Assembly (NCBI GenBank): GCA_039881145.1
Contig: JAYKKI010000127.1
Span: 2,170,001 to 2,234,000, forward strand
Length of the DNA: 64,000 nucleotides
Reading direction: 5' to 3'
Origin: Druceiella hillmani
Taxonomy: Eukaryota > Arthropoda > Insecta > Lepidoptera > Hepialidae
This document shows, one piece after another, positions 26,989 through 38,741 of the stretch (its first letter is position 1; every line of letters starts with the position of its first letter). Under the pieces are notes generated by a model. The model was given only the letters and a program-made list of their open reading frames with translations. It did not search any database and was not told the DNA's origin. Position numbers and translations under genes: made by a program.

Positions 26989-27077
26989 CACAATTAAATG
27001 AAACTACTTGATGTAGTATAATTCTACTTTCTTTAATTTCTTTACCACTACCTAGATTTCTACAAAATTAACGCCAA
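26989..27077 (-). mobile_element. family A derivative lacking the hairpin
   Basis: On the plus strand it runs from cacaattaaatgaaactact through the left-arm landmark accacctag-type word (accactacctag) and then jumps directly into the tail word tttctacaaaattaacgcca. One arm and the palindrome centre are missing, as are the last eight bases of the tail. It is flanked by the exact 12-bp duplication gcctatttttaa (26977-26988 and 27078-27089), extendable to 13/14. So it either inserted in this reduced form or was deleted afterwards. Loss of the outermost tail bases beside an intact duplication favours insertion of a truncated form. Confidence 0.82.
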
Positions 27078-27134
27078 GCCTATTTTTAATTTTATTATAA
27101 TGACTTGAAAATGGAATATTATTTAAATTGATAT

Positions 27135-27146
27135 AATCATACGTAT

Positions 27147-27180
<34 letters not shown>

Positions 27181-27199
27181 ATGTATATCTTTTTTTTTT
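27135..27199. repeat. AT/GT microsatellite
   Basis: Alternating ta/tg words followed by a T run. It encodes the YIYIYIH segment of a spurious 67-codon minus-strand frame. Confidence 0.93.
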
Positions 27200-27490
27200 A
27201 TTACAATACTTTGCACTGTAAAGAAAAAAATATATGTTATTGACAAAGCCAACAAAATCTTTCACACCTATGTATTTAAGCATTCCCTACATTTTCTTTC
27301 GGATACATTGGCTAAGCAATAAATAGTTCCATATCACCAGTTCTTTGTGCCTATACGAGATTAAAGTACTTTTTGAGTTCAATTTACCTATCGTTTCCTA
27401 ATCGTCTTTAAGTTGATTCAGTTTCATTAATTTCAGTCATCTCTAGCGTGAGTATAGTTAATTAAAAATACATGTTATATATTCATTTTA

Positions 27491-28190
27491 AAAAACTTGG
27501 CCTAATTTAAAGTATATATTGTTTACATAGTTTAGGATTTAAGTAAAGTTTCTCAACAGTTGGATTAATTTAAAGATACTTTTAATTTTTTTTTTAATAT
27601 GAGGTATTTGCAAAACATTTTATCAAACAAACTGTTGGACAGAAGATAAAGGCCAAAAATAATTTACAATTTCACTATCGACTATTCTTCTTGTTTGAAA
27701 AGTCTTTTAACAATTATTTTGTTTACTCAAGGCTCTGTTAATATTCGAAAACTCATTTAACGATTTAGGTAATCAGCTTAGTTTACTATTTGCAATTTTG
27801 AAGAAATTTGACCCATCGTTAAATATACACAGCTTATGTAGCTTAGGATTTAAATAAATTTTCTAGACTGTTGAGGTTAAGTTGGGTTGGTTGGTTTTAA
27901 TATGAGTTTTATTGCGAAATATTTTATCAAACACACTGTTGAATAGAAGAGAAAGCTTGAAAACTCCTTGAATTTCTCTATCAATTATTTTTCTTGTTTA
28001 AAGAGATCTTGTCATAAATATTTAGATTATTCAAGACTCTGTTAATAGCCGGGAGATTAGCCGATTTAAGATTTTAATGATCAGCTTGGTTTACTACTTA
28101 TAATTTTAAAGACTTGGCCAAATATTAATTTATATCCAACGAAGGGCTTGATATTTACTGGACTGTTGAATTTAAGTCGATGTAAATATT
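27491..28190 (+). repeat. tandem repeat, about 310-bp unit, 2.3 copies
   Basis: Unit 1 is about 27491-27800, unit 2 about 27801-28107, and a partial unit 3 about 28108-28190. Shared landmarks in order: taggatttaa, caacagttgga/gactgttgagg, aacattttatcaaacaaactgt, caaggctctgttaatattcg and atcagcttagtttacta. Divergence is substantial, with many substitutions and small indels. It is old and has no coding capacity. Confidence 0.85.
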
Positions 28191-28690
28191 AATTCTTCCC
28201 TGCATATCCCAAATTTTATTTTATATTTTCATTATAATCTAAACGAGGACACATCGTAACTCAAGAAGAGTGGATTAAAACCGTATTACCAATATTCTTA
28301 GATGAAAATAATTTTTTGAACATTATTATTCCAACTGCAACTTTAATTAAAATGATATGAGAAATCATGCACGGGAATCTTCTCATAATCTATAATATAT
28401 ATAGGAACTTATACAAAAAAACCAAGACGTAGAATTTAAAATTGTTATTTAATACTTATACAAAATGTATATATTCCACATATCCATGAAAGGGGGGAAG
28501 AAATATATATTTTTGGTTATGGAAAAAATTTATGGAAAATAAATTGACAACTTTTAAAAAAAACCGTCCATTTTATTTACCATTTTTCTTTTCCAGGGTT
28601 TGAACTTCAAATGGTAACAAGGAACCCTTATTAGATCATTTATTTCTCCGCCTGTCCCTATACTTTCAGAAATGAGCTGGAACTGGAAAT

Positions 28691-28796
28691 TTATCATATA
28701 CCGTCGAATTTCTTAGAAACGAGTTGACTTTCAAATCGGAAAGTTATCATATGCCATCGAATTTCTTAGAAACGAGTTGACTTTCAAACTACGACT
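28691..28796 (+). repeat. tandem duplication, 2 x 53 bp
   Basis: Adjacent copies share cgaatttcttagaaacgagt and tgactttcaaa. A third, shorter echo (aaaacgagttgagttgac) follows at about 28803. Confidence 0.9.
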
Positions 28797-29099
28797 TTTC
28801 AAAAAACGAGTTGAGTTGACTATCATATAAGTAAAGCATATTAATCCATGTGGTTAAAAATTTATCATATTAATCCACAAATATGTTAATTGCTTATACA
28901 CATAAAATATTCTTATCAACATTTCAGGAGAGGGGGGAGCCAGTTGGGTACTTTAAAACAATTTTTAAAATTCCATTTTTTTAAATGGAGAATTATTATA
29001 AAATACAAAAAGATTTTCCCCGAGTATAAATCAATAAACTATAAATACTACACAAATAAACTAATAAAAAACGATTCTATAATACTTTTTACATTAATA

Positions 29100-29400
29100 T
29101 GAACATACAGCAGCCGCGGAATGTAATGTTAAAATCTATGGAAATGTACAACGCAGACGAACAAAATTGTATAAGTGGTAAGTCTGCAGCCGACAATTGT
29201 TGTCTTTTGTCCGATAAAGTTCAATCTCTAATTGTGATCGGACCGATTATTGTAGGATTATTGCCAGACTGATTAGTATTTGATTATTGATGAAATGATT
29301 ATCCTCGGCAGTCTGCGTTGCACTCAAAAATCGAAGGAACGAGTGCGGAGATTCTTTCGAGGTGGGGCAAACGGCCCACATGGCATGTTAGTCTTTATGA
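29100..29400. other. complex, less AT-rich block
   Basis: About 300 bp with mixed composition, including gcagccgacaattgttgtct, cggaccgattattgtagg and ggtggggcaaacggcccaca. No frame above about 40 codons and no repeat relation. It includes gtctgcag and its inverse at about 80-bp spacing. The best candidate in the left half for a conserved non-coding or transcribed non-coding element, still an inference. Confidence 0.3.
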
Positions 29401-29409
29401 ACTCAATAC

Positions 29410-31090
29410 TATAGAATGGATTAGAATTTTTATATTGAATTATTAAGGAAGAATTTTCGATAATATTTTCATCAGTTGAAGTAGGTAAAAATATTTTCAG
29501 TCTTCCAAATCAGGATCCCCTTAAACTCTTAACTGTTAAACTGTGACTTTTTAAATCTTTGCCAAAAAATTATGGAATTTTTTATTTTCAAGAGTTAAAA
29601 TAAACCGGTGCGTATAGTTTAATTAGTATATTATAATATCAATATGAGTATTTTACTCTTTATATTATGCAACAAAAGGAACAGAAACGTCGTATTTATT
29701 TGCAACTATTAGTACTAATACTTCGAAATGATAATGATAATTAAAAGTAACATTTAGATTAATTTTCCTTTATTACAAATATCAGCTCCAACTATTGGAA
29801 GATATTAAAGTTTACGTGCTTGGACGTAACGCCATATTTGCATTAACAATTTTGTACTAACAAACGCATATAAAGTCCTCTTTCTAAGTCATCGTTATCT
29901 GCAATATCAAATTTTAAATTTTTATCGCCAAAATAAATTAATTCTTTGAGGCAATTTTTTTTATACTTTCTTTCTCTCTTTTTTATTTTTTTTATACTTT
30001 CTTCTCCCTTAATGCCTTTTTTGTAGAACTATAAAGTTATCACTTGTTCACATTGATTCTTTAATAAACAATTCCAATCATTTACTGAATTAAATGGAAA
30101 TATATTTGTCTAATTCAACCCCATCCAATGGACTTGAATGAATATTTTCTATTATTTCGCGGAGGAAAATATTATTATGCAACTTTTTCTGGAAATTATG
30201 TACCTGCGACCACATTTGTGTCTTAAAAATATATCAATAATCATCAAAATGTCAATATGATTTTTAATTTTTGCGACTCAGATTTTCTACAGAACCTTTA
30301 AAAAACTATAATTAATTATTTAGCCCGCTACCGATAGGAACAATATAACAGACGATTGTCCTTTTCTACATTTTAATTCTATATTCAAAATACTCTGCAA
30401 ACTTTTCATAACCTGGATATGGGCATATGGGCAGGAAATTATTTAAAACGCCTTATCATCTTTAAAGGTCCCTATAAAAATTTAATTCCAACTGTCAAGT
30501 GAACGCAATGAAAGTTTCATTACTAGCAGTGTGTCAGAGCTAGATCTATGTATCAAAATCTGTGTATCAAAAAGGCTATTTTAATAGAAAATTGTGTAAT
30601 TTATTTGGCGTTAAATAATGGGGAAAATATGAACTCTATAAAAAACGGCACCTTGTAAAAAGTATTACTTAATAAAATTTTAAGGTTTTATTTAACTAAA
30701 ATTTTCTCCGGTTACGTTGCAAAATAGCTGATAGTTGAAATTGTTTTTTCTTTGTGTTATATGATATTATTTTTTTTATAATTATATTTTGTGTTATATG
30801 ATTAAACGATATGATTGAGAAACATGACTAATTTGTAAATGATGTCAACATGTTGTAGATAAAGGCTAGCAATGAAATTTATATAGCAGCATTAATATAA
30901 TATATTAAATAAATTTTAACTCCATTATCTCGCAGATTATCTAAATAAGTTATTTGACTAATCACACTTTCCTATAATTACCTAATATATGCTTAATATA
31001 AAATGTAATATTTTTTTATTCAGCATTCAAATGATAATCTGCGAATAAAGAAGGTTTTTATGAACCTAGTGGAAATGAGGCACTAGGTAT
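29410..31090. other. AT-rich intergenic DNA
   Basis: No gene or clear repeat recognised. The word tatttggcgttaa at about 30602 matches 13 bases of the family A tail but has no flanking support. Confidence 0.45.
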
Positions 31091-31099
31091 TAACGACGG

Positions 31100-31340
31100 G
31101 TACAATGCAAAGGTTCCTGTTTGTGAAACGATTTATTTTAATGAACTGTGGACAACGATCACCACCTTTTTCCACACATTCAACGTGAGCTGGAAGTCGG
31201 GCGGCAAGCTCACCTTGCAGCCCGACATTACCTTTACAAAGAATTCACCGTTAAAGTGTGCCCAGAGGAAAATTTTTCAGACGCTAGGATCGCGTTATTG
31301 TCGCAGCTCGGGCATTTTATTTGCATAACTCGGGATTAGT
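31100..31340 (-). repeat. dispersed repeat family B, copy 7
   Basis: Minus strand: aataacgcgatcctagcg, then cctctgggcacactt, then gttcattaaaataaatcg (hallmark, about 31130-31147). The centre is a GC-rich stretch (ggcggcaagctc on the plus strand) different from other copies. A 63-codon plus-strand frame here is incidental. Confidence 0.65.
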
Positions 31341-31344
31341 TGAG

Positions 31345-32870
31345 AATATTCTGAATAGAGCATCTAACCTTGCATAATGGTGCTTTGAAAGAAAATAGAA
31401 ACTTCTGTTAAAATGAAATCTCATAATAATTGAAAAGTAAGTCTCTCTTTGCGATAAGGATCTGTTTAGGCTACTTATATAAAACTATAATAAATTCTTG
31501 AAATGACTGTGATTATTTAAGATAACATTAAGTAAAATATTTACCGAATTTGTTTATTAAAGTCCAAAGAAATATAAAGGTTTATATTTATAAAAAACGT
31601 TTCTGCAGTCTCCTACAAATACCGTTTTTGTTACAATTGGAAAATCAATTCGCTTCTATTCATGAAATTAAATATTTATTAAATTATTTTAATTCAACTA
31701 TTATTTTTTGACATAGAAATTCCTGATGTCAAAATAATTTTTGCAAGTAATTTTATTGATTGCACTTTATTGCTTGATTCCAATAATATAATATATTTAG
31801 TATATTTCAATAATATCTATAGCAGTTGCTTGTATATATGAAAGTTAAAATTGAATAAATATGTATAATAAAATATTATCATCTGCTCCAGCACCTAAGT
31901 GGCCATTATAAAAATAAAAAATATCAATTAAATTGATATTGTCAGCAGAACTACTTTGGAAACCACATGTCAACTAAAATAAGATATGTAAATCACTCTC
32001 TTGTAGATCAGTGCGAGTGCTGCAAGGAACTGTCCTTTGGAAAATTTCCAAGTATCTCTTCAACCGTTTTGAAATTTACAAATTTTTTTATAATTAACAA
32101 ATTTTGTGGTTATTCTTTATTTTCGCGTTGATTTGTTTTTTTTTTCTTTCTCTTCACTAAAATGAACCAACTAGGAATTTATTAACAAGGATCTAATAAC
32201 ATAAAAATCATTCTATGTAGTTATTAGTTGGTTTTGAAGCCAGTTGATATAAAGGTAATTTTTGACATATCTTCTTTGACTTTAAAAAATATCACCATCT
32301 TACAACTAATATATTTTGTCTTCTAGGATATAGCTTTTTTAAGCTTGGGAACACTTTCCAGGCACCATAATTTAAAACATTATATAGTGGCAAATATCTC
32401 GTATTCAATGCAACCAAACTTTAAAATTAACTTTATTCAAATATAAATACTGTGCCTGTGGAATCTACATTTGAAAGTTTAAAATCGCAAGTTTGTACTC
32501 TAATAATAAATAAACACTTCATATTTTTGATTTATCACTAGCGTTTATTTATTTTGTTGCTGGAATGCAATGTTTTAATTTACTTTTATATTGTATATAC
32601 TGATTCGTTTTAAAATTGGCTTTCAGTTATGATTTACGATCTATCACCATATTATTTTACCCCCTGTTTTATAGTGGTTTACTTTGGTAACTGTTTAAAA
32701 TTATATAAATAATATAAACTGTTCGAACAATTCATTGCTTCTTCTGAAATATATTTGAATCAGTTATGAAAATCATTCCAATTACATCTCTTAGAGAGAA
32801 ATCTGTTCCAAAATTCCATTAAAAGACTAACATTTTAAATAAAAAGAAATCTAAAATTCACTCTTACTGA
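31345..32870. other. AT-rich intergenic DNA
   Basis: No gene or repeat recognised. Confidence 0.5.
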
Positions 32871-32879
32871 CCAGCGCCA

Positions 32880-33215
32880 TCTTGTAACAAGTTTAAATAA
32901 ATTACTTCGCTGTAATTACTTTAGTCTTGTCATTACTTAATGCAAAATATATTAAAATATTTTTTAAGTAAAAGGGCTATCTTGATATATGCAGGGTACG
33001 CGTTGACTAAACGAAGAACTAACACTTGTTGTGAGCGGCGGCACAGTGCATCCGTACCTAGATATGGGGCAGTTTGCTTTAACGATGTGCGAACAGCGAG
33101 CGACACAATGAAACTTTCATCGCGTTCATCAGGCGGTTGAGATAATATTTTTAAGAGAACTTTAAATTCAATATGGCGCTTTGAAAAAATCTTTTTAGAT
33201 GCTCAGATAGCGGTG
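32880..33215 (-). repeat. dispersed repeat family B, copy 8
   Basis: Minus strand: agcgccatattgaatttaaa near 33165, hallmark cgcacatcgttaaagcaaac (about 33071-33090), cccatatctaggt block, and the tail gcgaagtaatttatttaaac at about 32890-32910. The middle holds extra sequence or substitutions relative to copies 4 and 6. Confidence 0.65.
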
Positions 33216-33357
33216 TAGTAAAGTAATGTGGATTATTTCGAATATGGACTCAAAATGTATATAAGGAAAATCATCCAATGGCAGCGGTTTGTATCATTGA
33301 AGAGGACCTTTACAGATTCTGTGGAAAAGCTGAATCGGAAACAATTTTAAACTTATT

Positions 33358-33371
33358 GACATTTTGATACA
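33358..33371. repeat. 14-bp target duplication of family A copy 5 (left)
   Basis: gacattttgataca, exactly repeated at 33653-33666, abutting both ends of the element. Confidence 0.93.
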
Positions 33372-33652
33372 CACTTGAATGAAACTACGTGATGTAGTAT
33401 TATTTCTACTTTCTTTACCACGACCTAGGTTTCGTTGTTTTACAATATCTTCAGGTGGGATATTAGCAAAGATATCTTTGCTAATATCCCACCACCCAGA
33501 TATCTTTGCTAATATCCCACCTGAAGATGTTGTAATACAACGAAACCTAGGTCGTGGTAAAGAACTTAAAAAAAGTAGAAATAATACTACATCACGTAGT
33601 TTCATTTAGGTGTGAATAATGAATTTCTACAAAATTAACGCCAAATATATTC
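33372..33652 (-). mobile_element. foldback element family A, copy 5
   Basis: The palindromic part runs from cacttgaatg (33372) to ggtgtg (33614), followed on the plus-strand right by the 38-nt tail in reverse (33615-33652, ending aatatattc). The centre is elaborated: gatattagcaaagat and its inverse occur twice in succession, giving a hairpin within the hairpin. It is flanked by an exact 14-bp duplication. The 76-103 codon frames on both strands derive from the palindrome. Confidence 0.94.
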
Positions 33653-33666
33653 GACATTTTGATACA
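33653..33666. repeat. 14-bp target duplication of family A copy 5 (right)
   Basis: Exact match to 33358-33371. Confidence 0.93.
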
Positions 33667-33971
33667 TATTGACATAGTTATGCCGCAGATACAGATTTAT
33701 AAAATCATATAGGCATGAAGATTTCAATAATGAACTCTTAAATGGTCGTAAAGATTCATTTAGAAATAATCATATACTTATCCAACTCTCTTGAACAAAG
33801 TTGTATAATACAAACATCTTCCCATTTAAATAAAAACAATTAAGATTGAGAACCAGAAGGTCAATGTTAGCCAGAGCCAGTTAAAGTTACTTATTGTTCT
33901 ACATTTATTACAGAAAAGAAGAAAAATAATAAATAAAATATCAAATGTTGCCTCAAAGGATACATTTGGAT

Positions 33972-34044
33972 GTTAGATAGTTCAATTCTGATATTGCTAA
34001 TTATGACATTGAAAGGTGACTTTAGTTTCGTTTGTTGCTACCAA
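33972..34044 (+). repeat. 73-bp direct repeat, left bracket of minisatellite
   Basis: Runs from gttagatagttcaattctg to tcgtttgttgctaccaa. Its partner at 34775-34847 differs at two positions. Confidence 0.92.
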
Positions 34045-34050
34045 TATAGA

Positions 34051-34774
34051 TAGTTCAATTGTGATATTGCTAATTAGATAGTTCAATTATGATATTTTCA
34101 AGTTAGATAGTTCAATTGTGATATTTTCAAGTTAGATAGTTCAATTGTGATATTTTCAAGTCAGATAGTTCAATTGTGATATTTTCAAGTTAGATAGTTA
34201 AATTGTGATATTTTCATTTGTGATATTTTCAAGTTAGATAGTTCAATTGTGATAAATTCAATTGTGATATATATTCAATTATGATATATTCAATTGTGAT
34301 ATATTCAATTGTGGTATATATTCAATTGTGATATATTCAATTGTGATATATTCAATTGTGATATGTATCAATTGTGATATATATCAATTGTGATATATTC
34401 AATTGTGATATATTCAATTGTGATATATTCAATTGTGATATATATATCAAATGTGATATATTTAATTGTGATATATATTCAATTGTGATACATTCAATTG
34501 TGATATATTCAATTGTGATATATATTCAATTATGATATATTCAATTGTGATATATATCAATTGTGATATGTTCAATTGTGATATATTCAATTGTGGTATA
34601 TATCAAATGTGATATATTCAATTGTGATATATATAGTTAGATAGTTCAATTGTGATATATTCAATTATGATATATATATTCAATTGTGATATATATGTTA
34701 GATAGTTCAATTGTGATATAGTTCAATTGTGTTAGATAGTTCAATTGTGATATATTCAATTGTGATATTTTCAA
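34051..34774 (+). repeat. minisatellite of ttcaattgtgatat units
   Basis: About 720 bp of two interleaved unit types. The outer parts have gttagatagttcaattgtga plus tattttcaa (about 29 bp). The middle has ttcaattgtgatata with variable ta additions (15-18 bp). Each unit has the palindromic core caattg. Variant units (caaatgtg, caattatg, gtggtat) are scattered, showing several rounds of expansion. No coding frame. Confidence 0.95.
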
Positions 34775-34847
34775 GTTAGATAGTTCAATTGTGATATTGC
34801 TAATTATGACATTGAAACGTGACTTTAGTTTCGTTTGTTGCTACCAA
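34775..34847 (+). repeat. 73-bp direct repeat, right bracket of minisatellite
   Basis: Near-identical to 33972-34044. The minisatellite unit itself is the first part of this 73-bp sequence, so the array probably grew from inside one copy. Confidence 0.92.
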
Positions 34848-34859
34848 GTAAGTAGGGCG

Positions 34860-37800
34860 CTAATTCAAAATATAAATTTTCATAACTCTGAATGGTTTAA
34901 CTCTGAATGCTGATATTTATTGTAAGAGAAACATTCAAAAAGACATTCGAACTTAACGTAAACAGCGGCTTTTATGTATTATACTATTACGTAGTTAGTT
35001 AAACGTTTCTTGTATTACACTTAAAATCTATGTGCATGAATCTGAATACTAGAAGATAATGTATTACTGTTAGTTTATTAAAATAAAACTGTTAGAGGGG
35101 ATCACTTTTATTTCATCATTATTACCATTTCTTCGATATTTAACGTCGTGTGTGTTTTCTAACTAATATTTGACTTTTTTAAGTTTTATGTATCAATGTG
35201 CATGAATGTTATAAATATATAAACATTTCTTGAGCCTAAAAAATATATGACTCAATGAAAACCTGTGGATGCTTTTAATGTTTGACTTATTCATTAAATT
35301 AACTATTGCACTGCGAAGACGCGACGCTACAATAATTAGAGCTTCGTAAGCTGAACAATAAAATAAAATAATAAATTTTTCGAGATATTCCAAAACGGCT
35401 CTTCTATGCAAAAGAAAGTTAGGGCAGCGTAGCTCTACGATTATGTATAATGTGATCTGCAGAGAAAAAATATAGAAATTATGTTTTAATATTCATTTGG
35501 CAAAAAATTATTTACATGTTTTTAGGAAAATTAACACTTTTACTTATTAAAAAATTCAGAATCCTCTATTATAATATTCCATTCATAAATTTAGAAGTCC
35601 CAAAATTTTTGTCTGCTTCCAGTTACGGAAGTATTAAAGTAAATAAATATATATTTTAAAAGTTACCTTATCTACATAGATAAAACATTTTTTTTTAACT
35701 TTTGTAATTTTTATAAGTCACACGAAGATTAAATTTGTAATATAAAATTAGAAGGAAATTAAAAAAAAAGTGCCGACTGTGAAGGTATTTTGAAAGTCAT
35801 GTATTCTTGATCATGGCTTGATGCTACCAAAGTAATGTAATTATAAAAAATTATGTAATTATAAGAAATAATGTAATTATAAAATGAATATATAACGCAT
35901 ATGTCTTATACTGTTATAAATATAAAGTAAATTTCGAACCTGCATTCGTGGGACATCTAATAGATGAAATGGAATTAGAAATAAAAAACAATTTTCTCAC
36001 TAATTATTATTTTAAAAATTGGATCTAGAATTCATTTTTGAAACTCAGTAAAATATATTTTAATGGAAATACTTTCTCTGTAATTTGTCACTAATGTCAC
36101 TAACATTTTCTTTAGTAGAAAATCGAATGTTCAGCCAAGAAGTTTGGCTTGGCTGCAGATCAAAAGATATTGCCAAGATACAAGTTGCAATAAGAAAAGT
36201 CGTTAAAATAAAGTTCGAGACGCCTTAAAGTTCTATGTTATTGCTATCGCCAAGCAGAAATGTACCTCTTTATACACAATGCAAATAATTTTATAAGATA
36301 TAAAATTGTCACAGTAAAATTATAATTTTTTTAAATGTTTGTTTCGAACCTACAAAATTAATATTTATTTGTATTATCGAACTTATAAAGAACTAATTAT
36401 TTTATTGCAACACTGTCTGTGCCACAACCTTTTTTACAATATGAAAGCGTGAAGTTCAATTAAATTTTATACGGGCTGTGTTTTTACAAGAATTTTCGGA
36501 AAATTTGTGGAGGAAAAAAATATAAAAAACTTAAAAAAATCGTTAAAGTCTCATATTGAGACAATAACTTTTTATAATTAAGGTACTAAGGTAACTCACA
36601 AATTTTTCCGCCTATCTGTTGTCGTTCTTCGCAGATACGATTTGACATTTTCGCAAGATTTTTGAAGTAATTTTTTTATTTATTTAGCGGGGGTGGAATA
36701 GCATATTACATCGTGATGGAATGTTATTGTGTAGGTCAAGTGACATCTGATGTAAAATTACGTTCATAATATTCGTTTTTGACGTCGAGTTCACGTAATA
36801 TTTTTTGTGTACACATATACATAGATTTTGTGTGCAAATCTGCAATAATTTAAAATCAGTGGCAAAGGAAAATTACACATTAGAAACTAATCACACATTA
36901 GAAAGAATCTTCTGCAAAGCGACAAAGCATATTAATTCTCATATATCTCGATCTCATCGAAATGATGCGATTTATATCTTTTCTCTGTATCATGTAGGGT
37001 TCTATTAAAAATATAGAGATGTAAAGTTACCAAAAACTATTTTTTCTCCAAAATTACATGTGAGATATTTTTAGAAATTGGCTGAAAATATCCCTAAGAA
37101 AAAATAAATGTTAGTCAAAATTGTGTGAAAAACAGGAAAAATTGTGAAAATTTACTTAAAGTTTACCGAAAAACTAAAGCAATGACTGTAAGTCTCATTG
37201 TTTTTGAAAAATTCATTATTTTATACGCCTGTTACAGGTGTACTAAGCAATTTACTATGTTTTCAAAAATAATATTAAAATTTATATACAGTTTTACCGA
37301 AATACTATGTACACTTAATTAATCATATGTGCTCGAGTATGTACGTATCCCTTTCAGTGCGATTTCCGGGTGTACATAAGAGGTTTTATTTCTTTTGTAA
37401 TATAGATACACAAAATTGTACGACCGTTAAGGAAAAGAGTACAAAACCAGTAATAAGATTGAACAATAATTTGATTTGAATGAAAGACGAGTCAAGTTAT
37501 GGCTGAAAGTAAAATAGAAAAAAATTTATTTCAACATTATGAGTTCAGGAAAATATTTGAAGCTAACAACAGAACTAATAAACCAACTTGACATATTGTA
37601 AGAAATTCTGAACCCACAAAATGTTATATCTCATTACTGAATTAAATACACATTTGAACGCTACAAAATTGTTTCTGGTTAAGGCATATATAATTGGTAA
37701 ATTTTTGACCTGAAAAAAAATATTGAAGGATTTCAAACAGCAGTAATCTCAACGCAAGGAGTAGTAATTTAGTGACAAACTGTTAAGCAATTTTACTAAG

Positions 37801-38725
37801 TATGAGGATTATTTTTCAGTTAATAAATATAGATTGACAGTTTAAAAGTTATCTTATTCAGAAATCAGTAAGTATAGTAATTATATATTTTTAATTTTAA
37901 TTTTTTTATGGTTTTGTGTGAATTTAATAATATTGAAATATTTTTATAAAATCCATCTTGGTAAGATCATTTATAACTTCACAGGGAACATTTATATTAT
38001 TATCATCGGATTGAATCTTAATTTTCAACAAATTTTAAAAATAAATCGATTTGTTAAAATTACCCTCTATTTAAACTTTTCAAAAATTTGTGTACTTTAT
38101 TAATCGCCTCTTTGATTAGATGATTCTGTGTTTTATTTAATTTTATTTAATTTAATATTTTTTTGAGTAAAACCGTTTTTTAAGTAAAATTCTCGAAGGA
38201 TACAGATCGTCTTCCGAAGATTATACTTGTAAAAACTATTTGTATAAACAATATAAACTGTATATTAACTTAAATTATAGTGTAATCTGAGTTAGAAAAT
38301 TCTTTCCGAACGGACATTCATGTCGAAGTCCCTTGCTGATTATGTATACGTCGTAAATTTGAATTGGAATATATCTAGGAAGAAGTTAAATTTAATATCT
38401 TTGTTGAAATATGTATAAAGAATAGTTTTTTATGATTTAAACCTAGTCTAAGTAGCTAGTTCCAATGCATTTAAATATCGACTGGTTTTTATTTATTGAC
38501 TAACTGTTGTCCCAAATTGATTCGGTAAAAAGGGACCATGACTTTCGTTTAATTAGTTTTTTTTATCTTAAACTTATTTACGTTTAGTCCTTTTTAGAAA
38601 TCGCTGAAATTTTATTTATTTCTTTAATTCTATTCGGGAGACTCAATGCAATTATTCTTGTCGATAACTTTGATTATTTTTAAATTTCCGTACATGTGTG
38701 TATATTTTCAACCTTTATGAATATT
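34860..38725. other. AT-rich intergenic DNA
   Basis: No gene supported. Short repeats of the word atgtaattataa occur at 35834-35885. The small inverted word agccaagaagtttggct is at about 36134. The frames of 61-72 codons at 35193, 36805, 37125 and 37918 lack any recognisable motif. Confidence 0.5.
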
Positions 38726-38727
38726 TA

Positions 38728-38741
38728 TACGATGAATTAAT
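38728..38741. repeat. target duplication of family A copy 6 (left)
   Basis: tacgatgaattaat; 13 of 14 bases match 39004-39017. Confidence 0.9.

Noticed and set aside
30598..30618. Possible solo family A tail (tatttggcgttaa)
   Set aside because: Only 13 matching bases with no further similarity on either side. Could be chance.
33972..34847. CRISPR-like array
   Set aside because: Units are contiguous with variable lengths and no unique spacers. The context is a eukaryotic genome, so it is a minisatellite.
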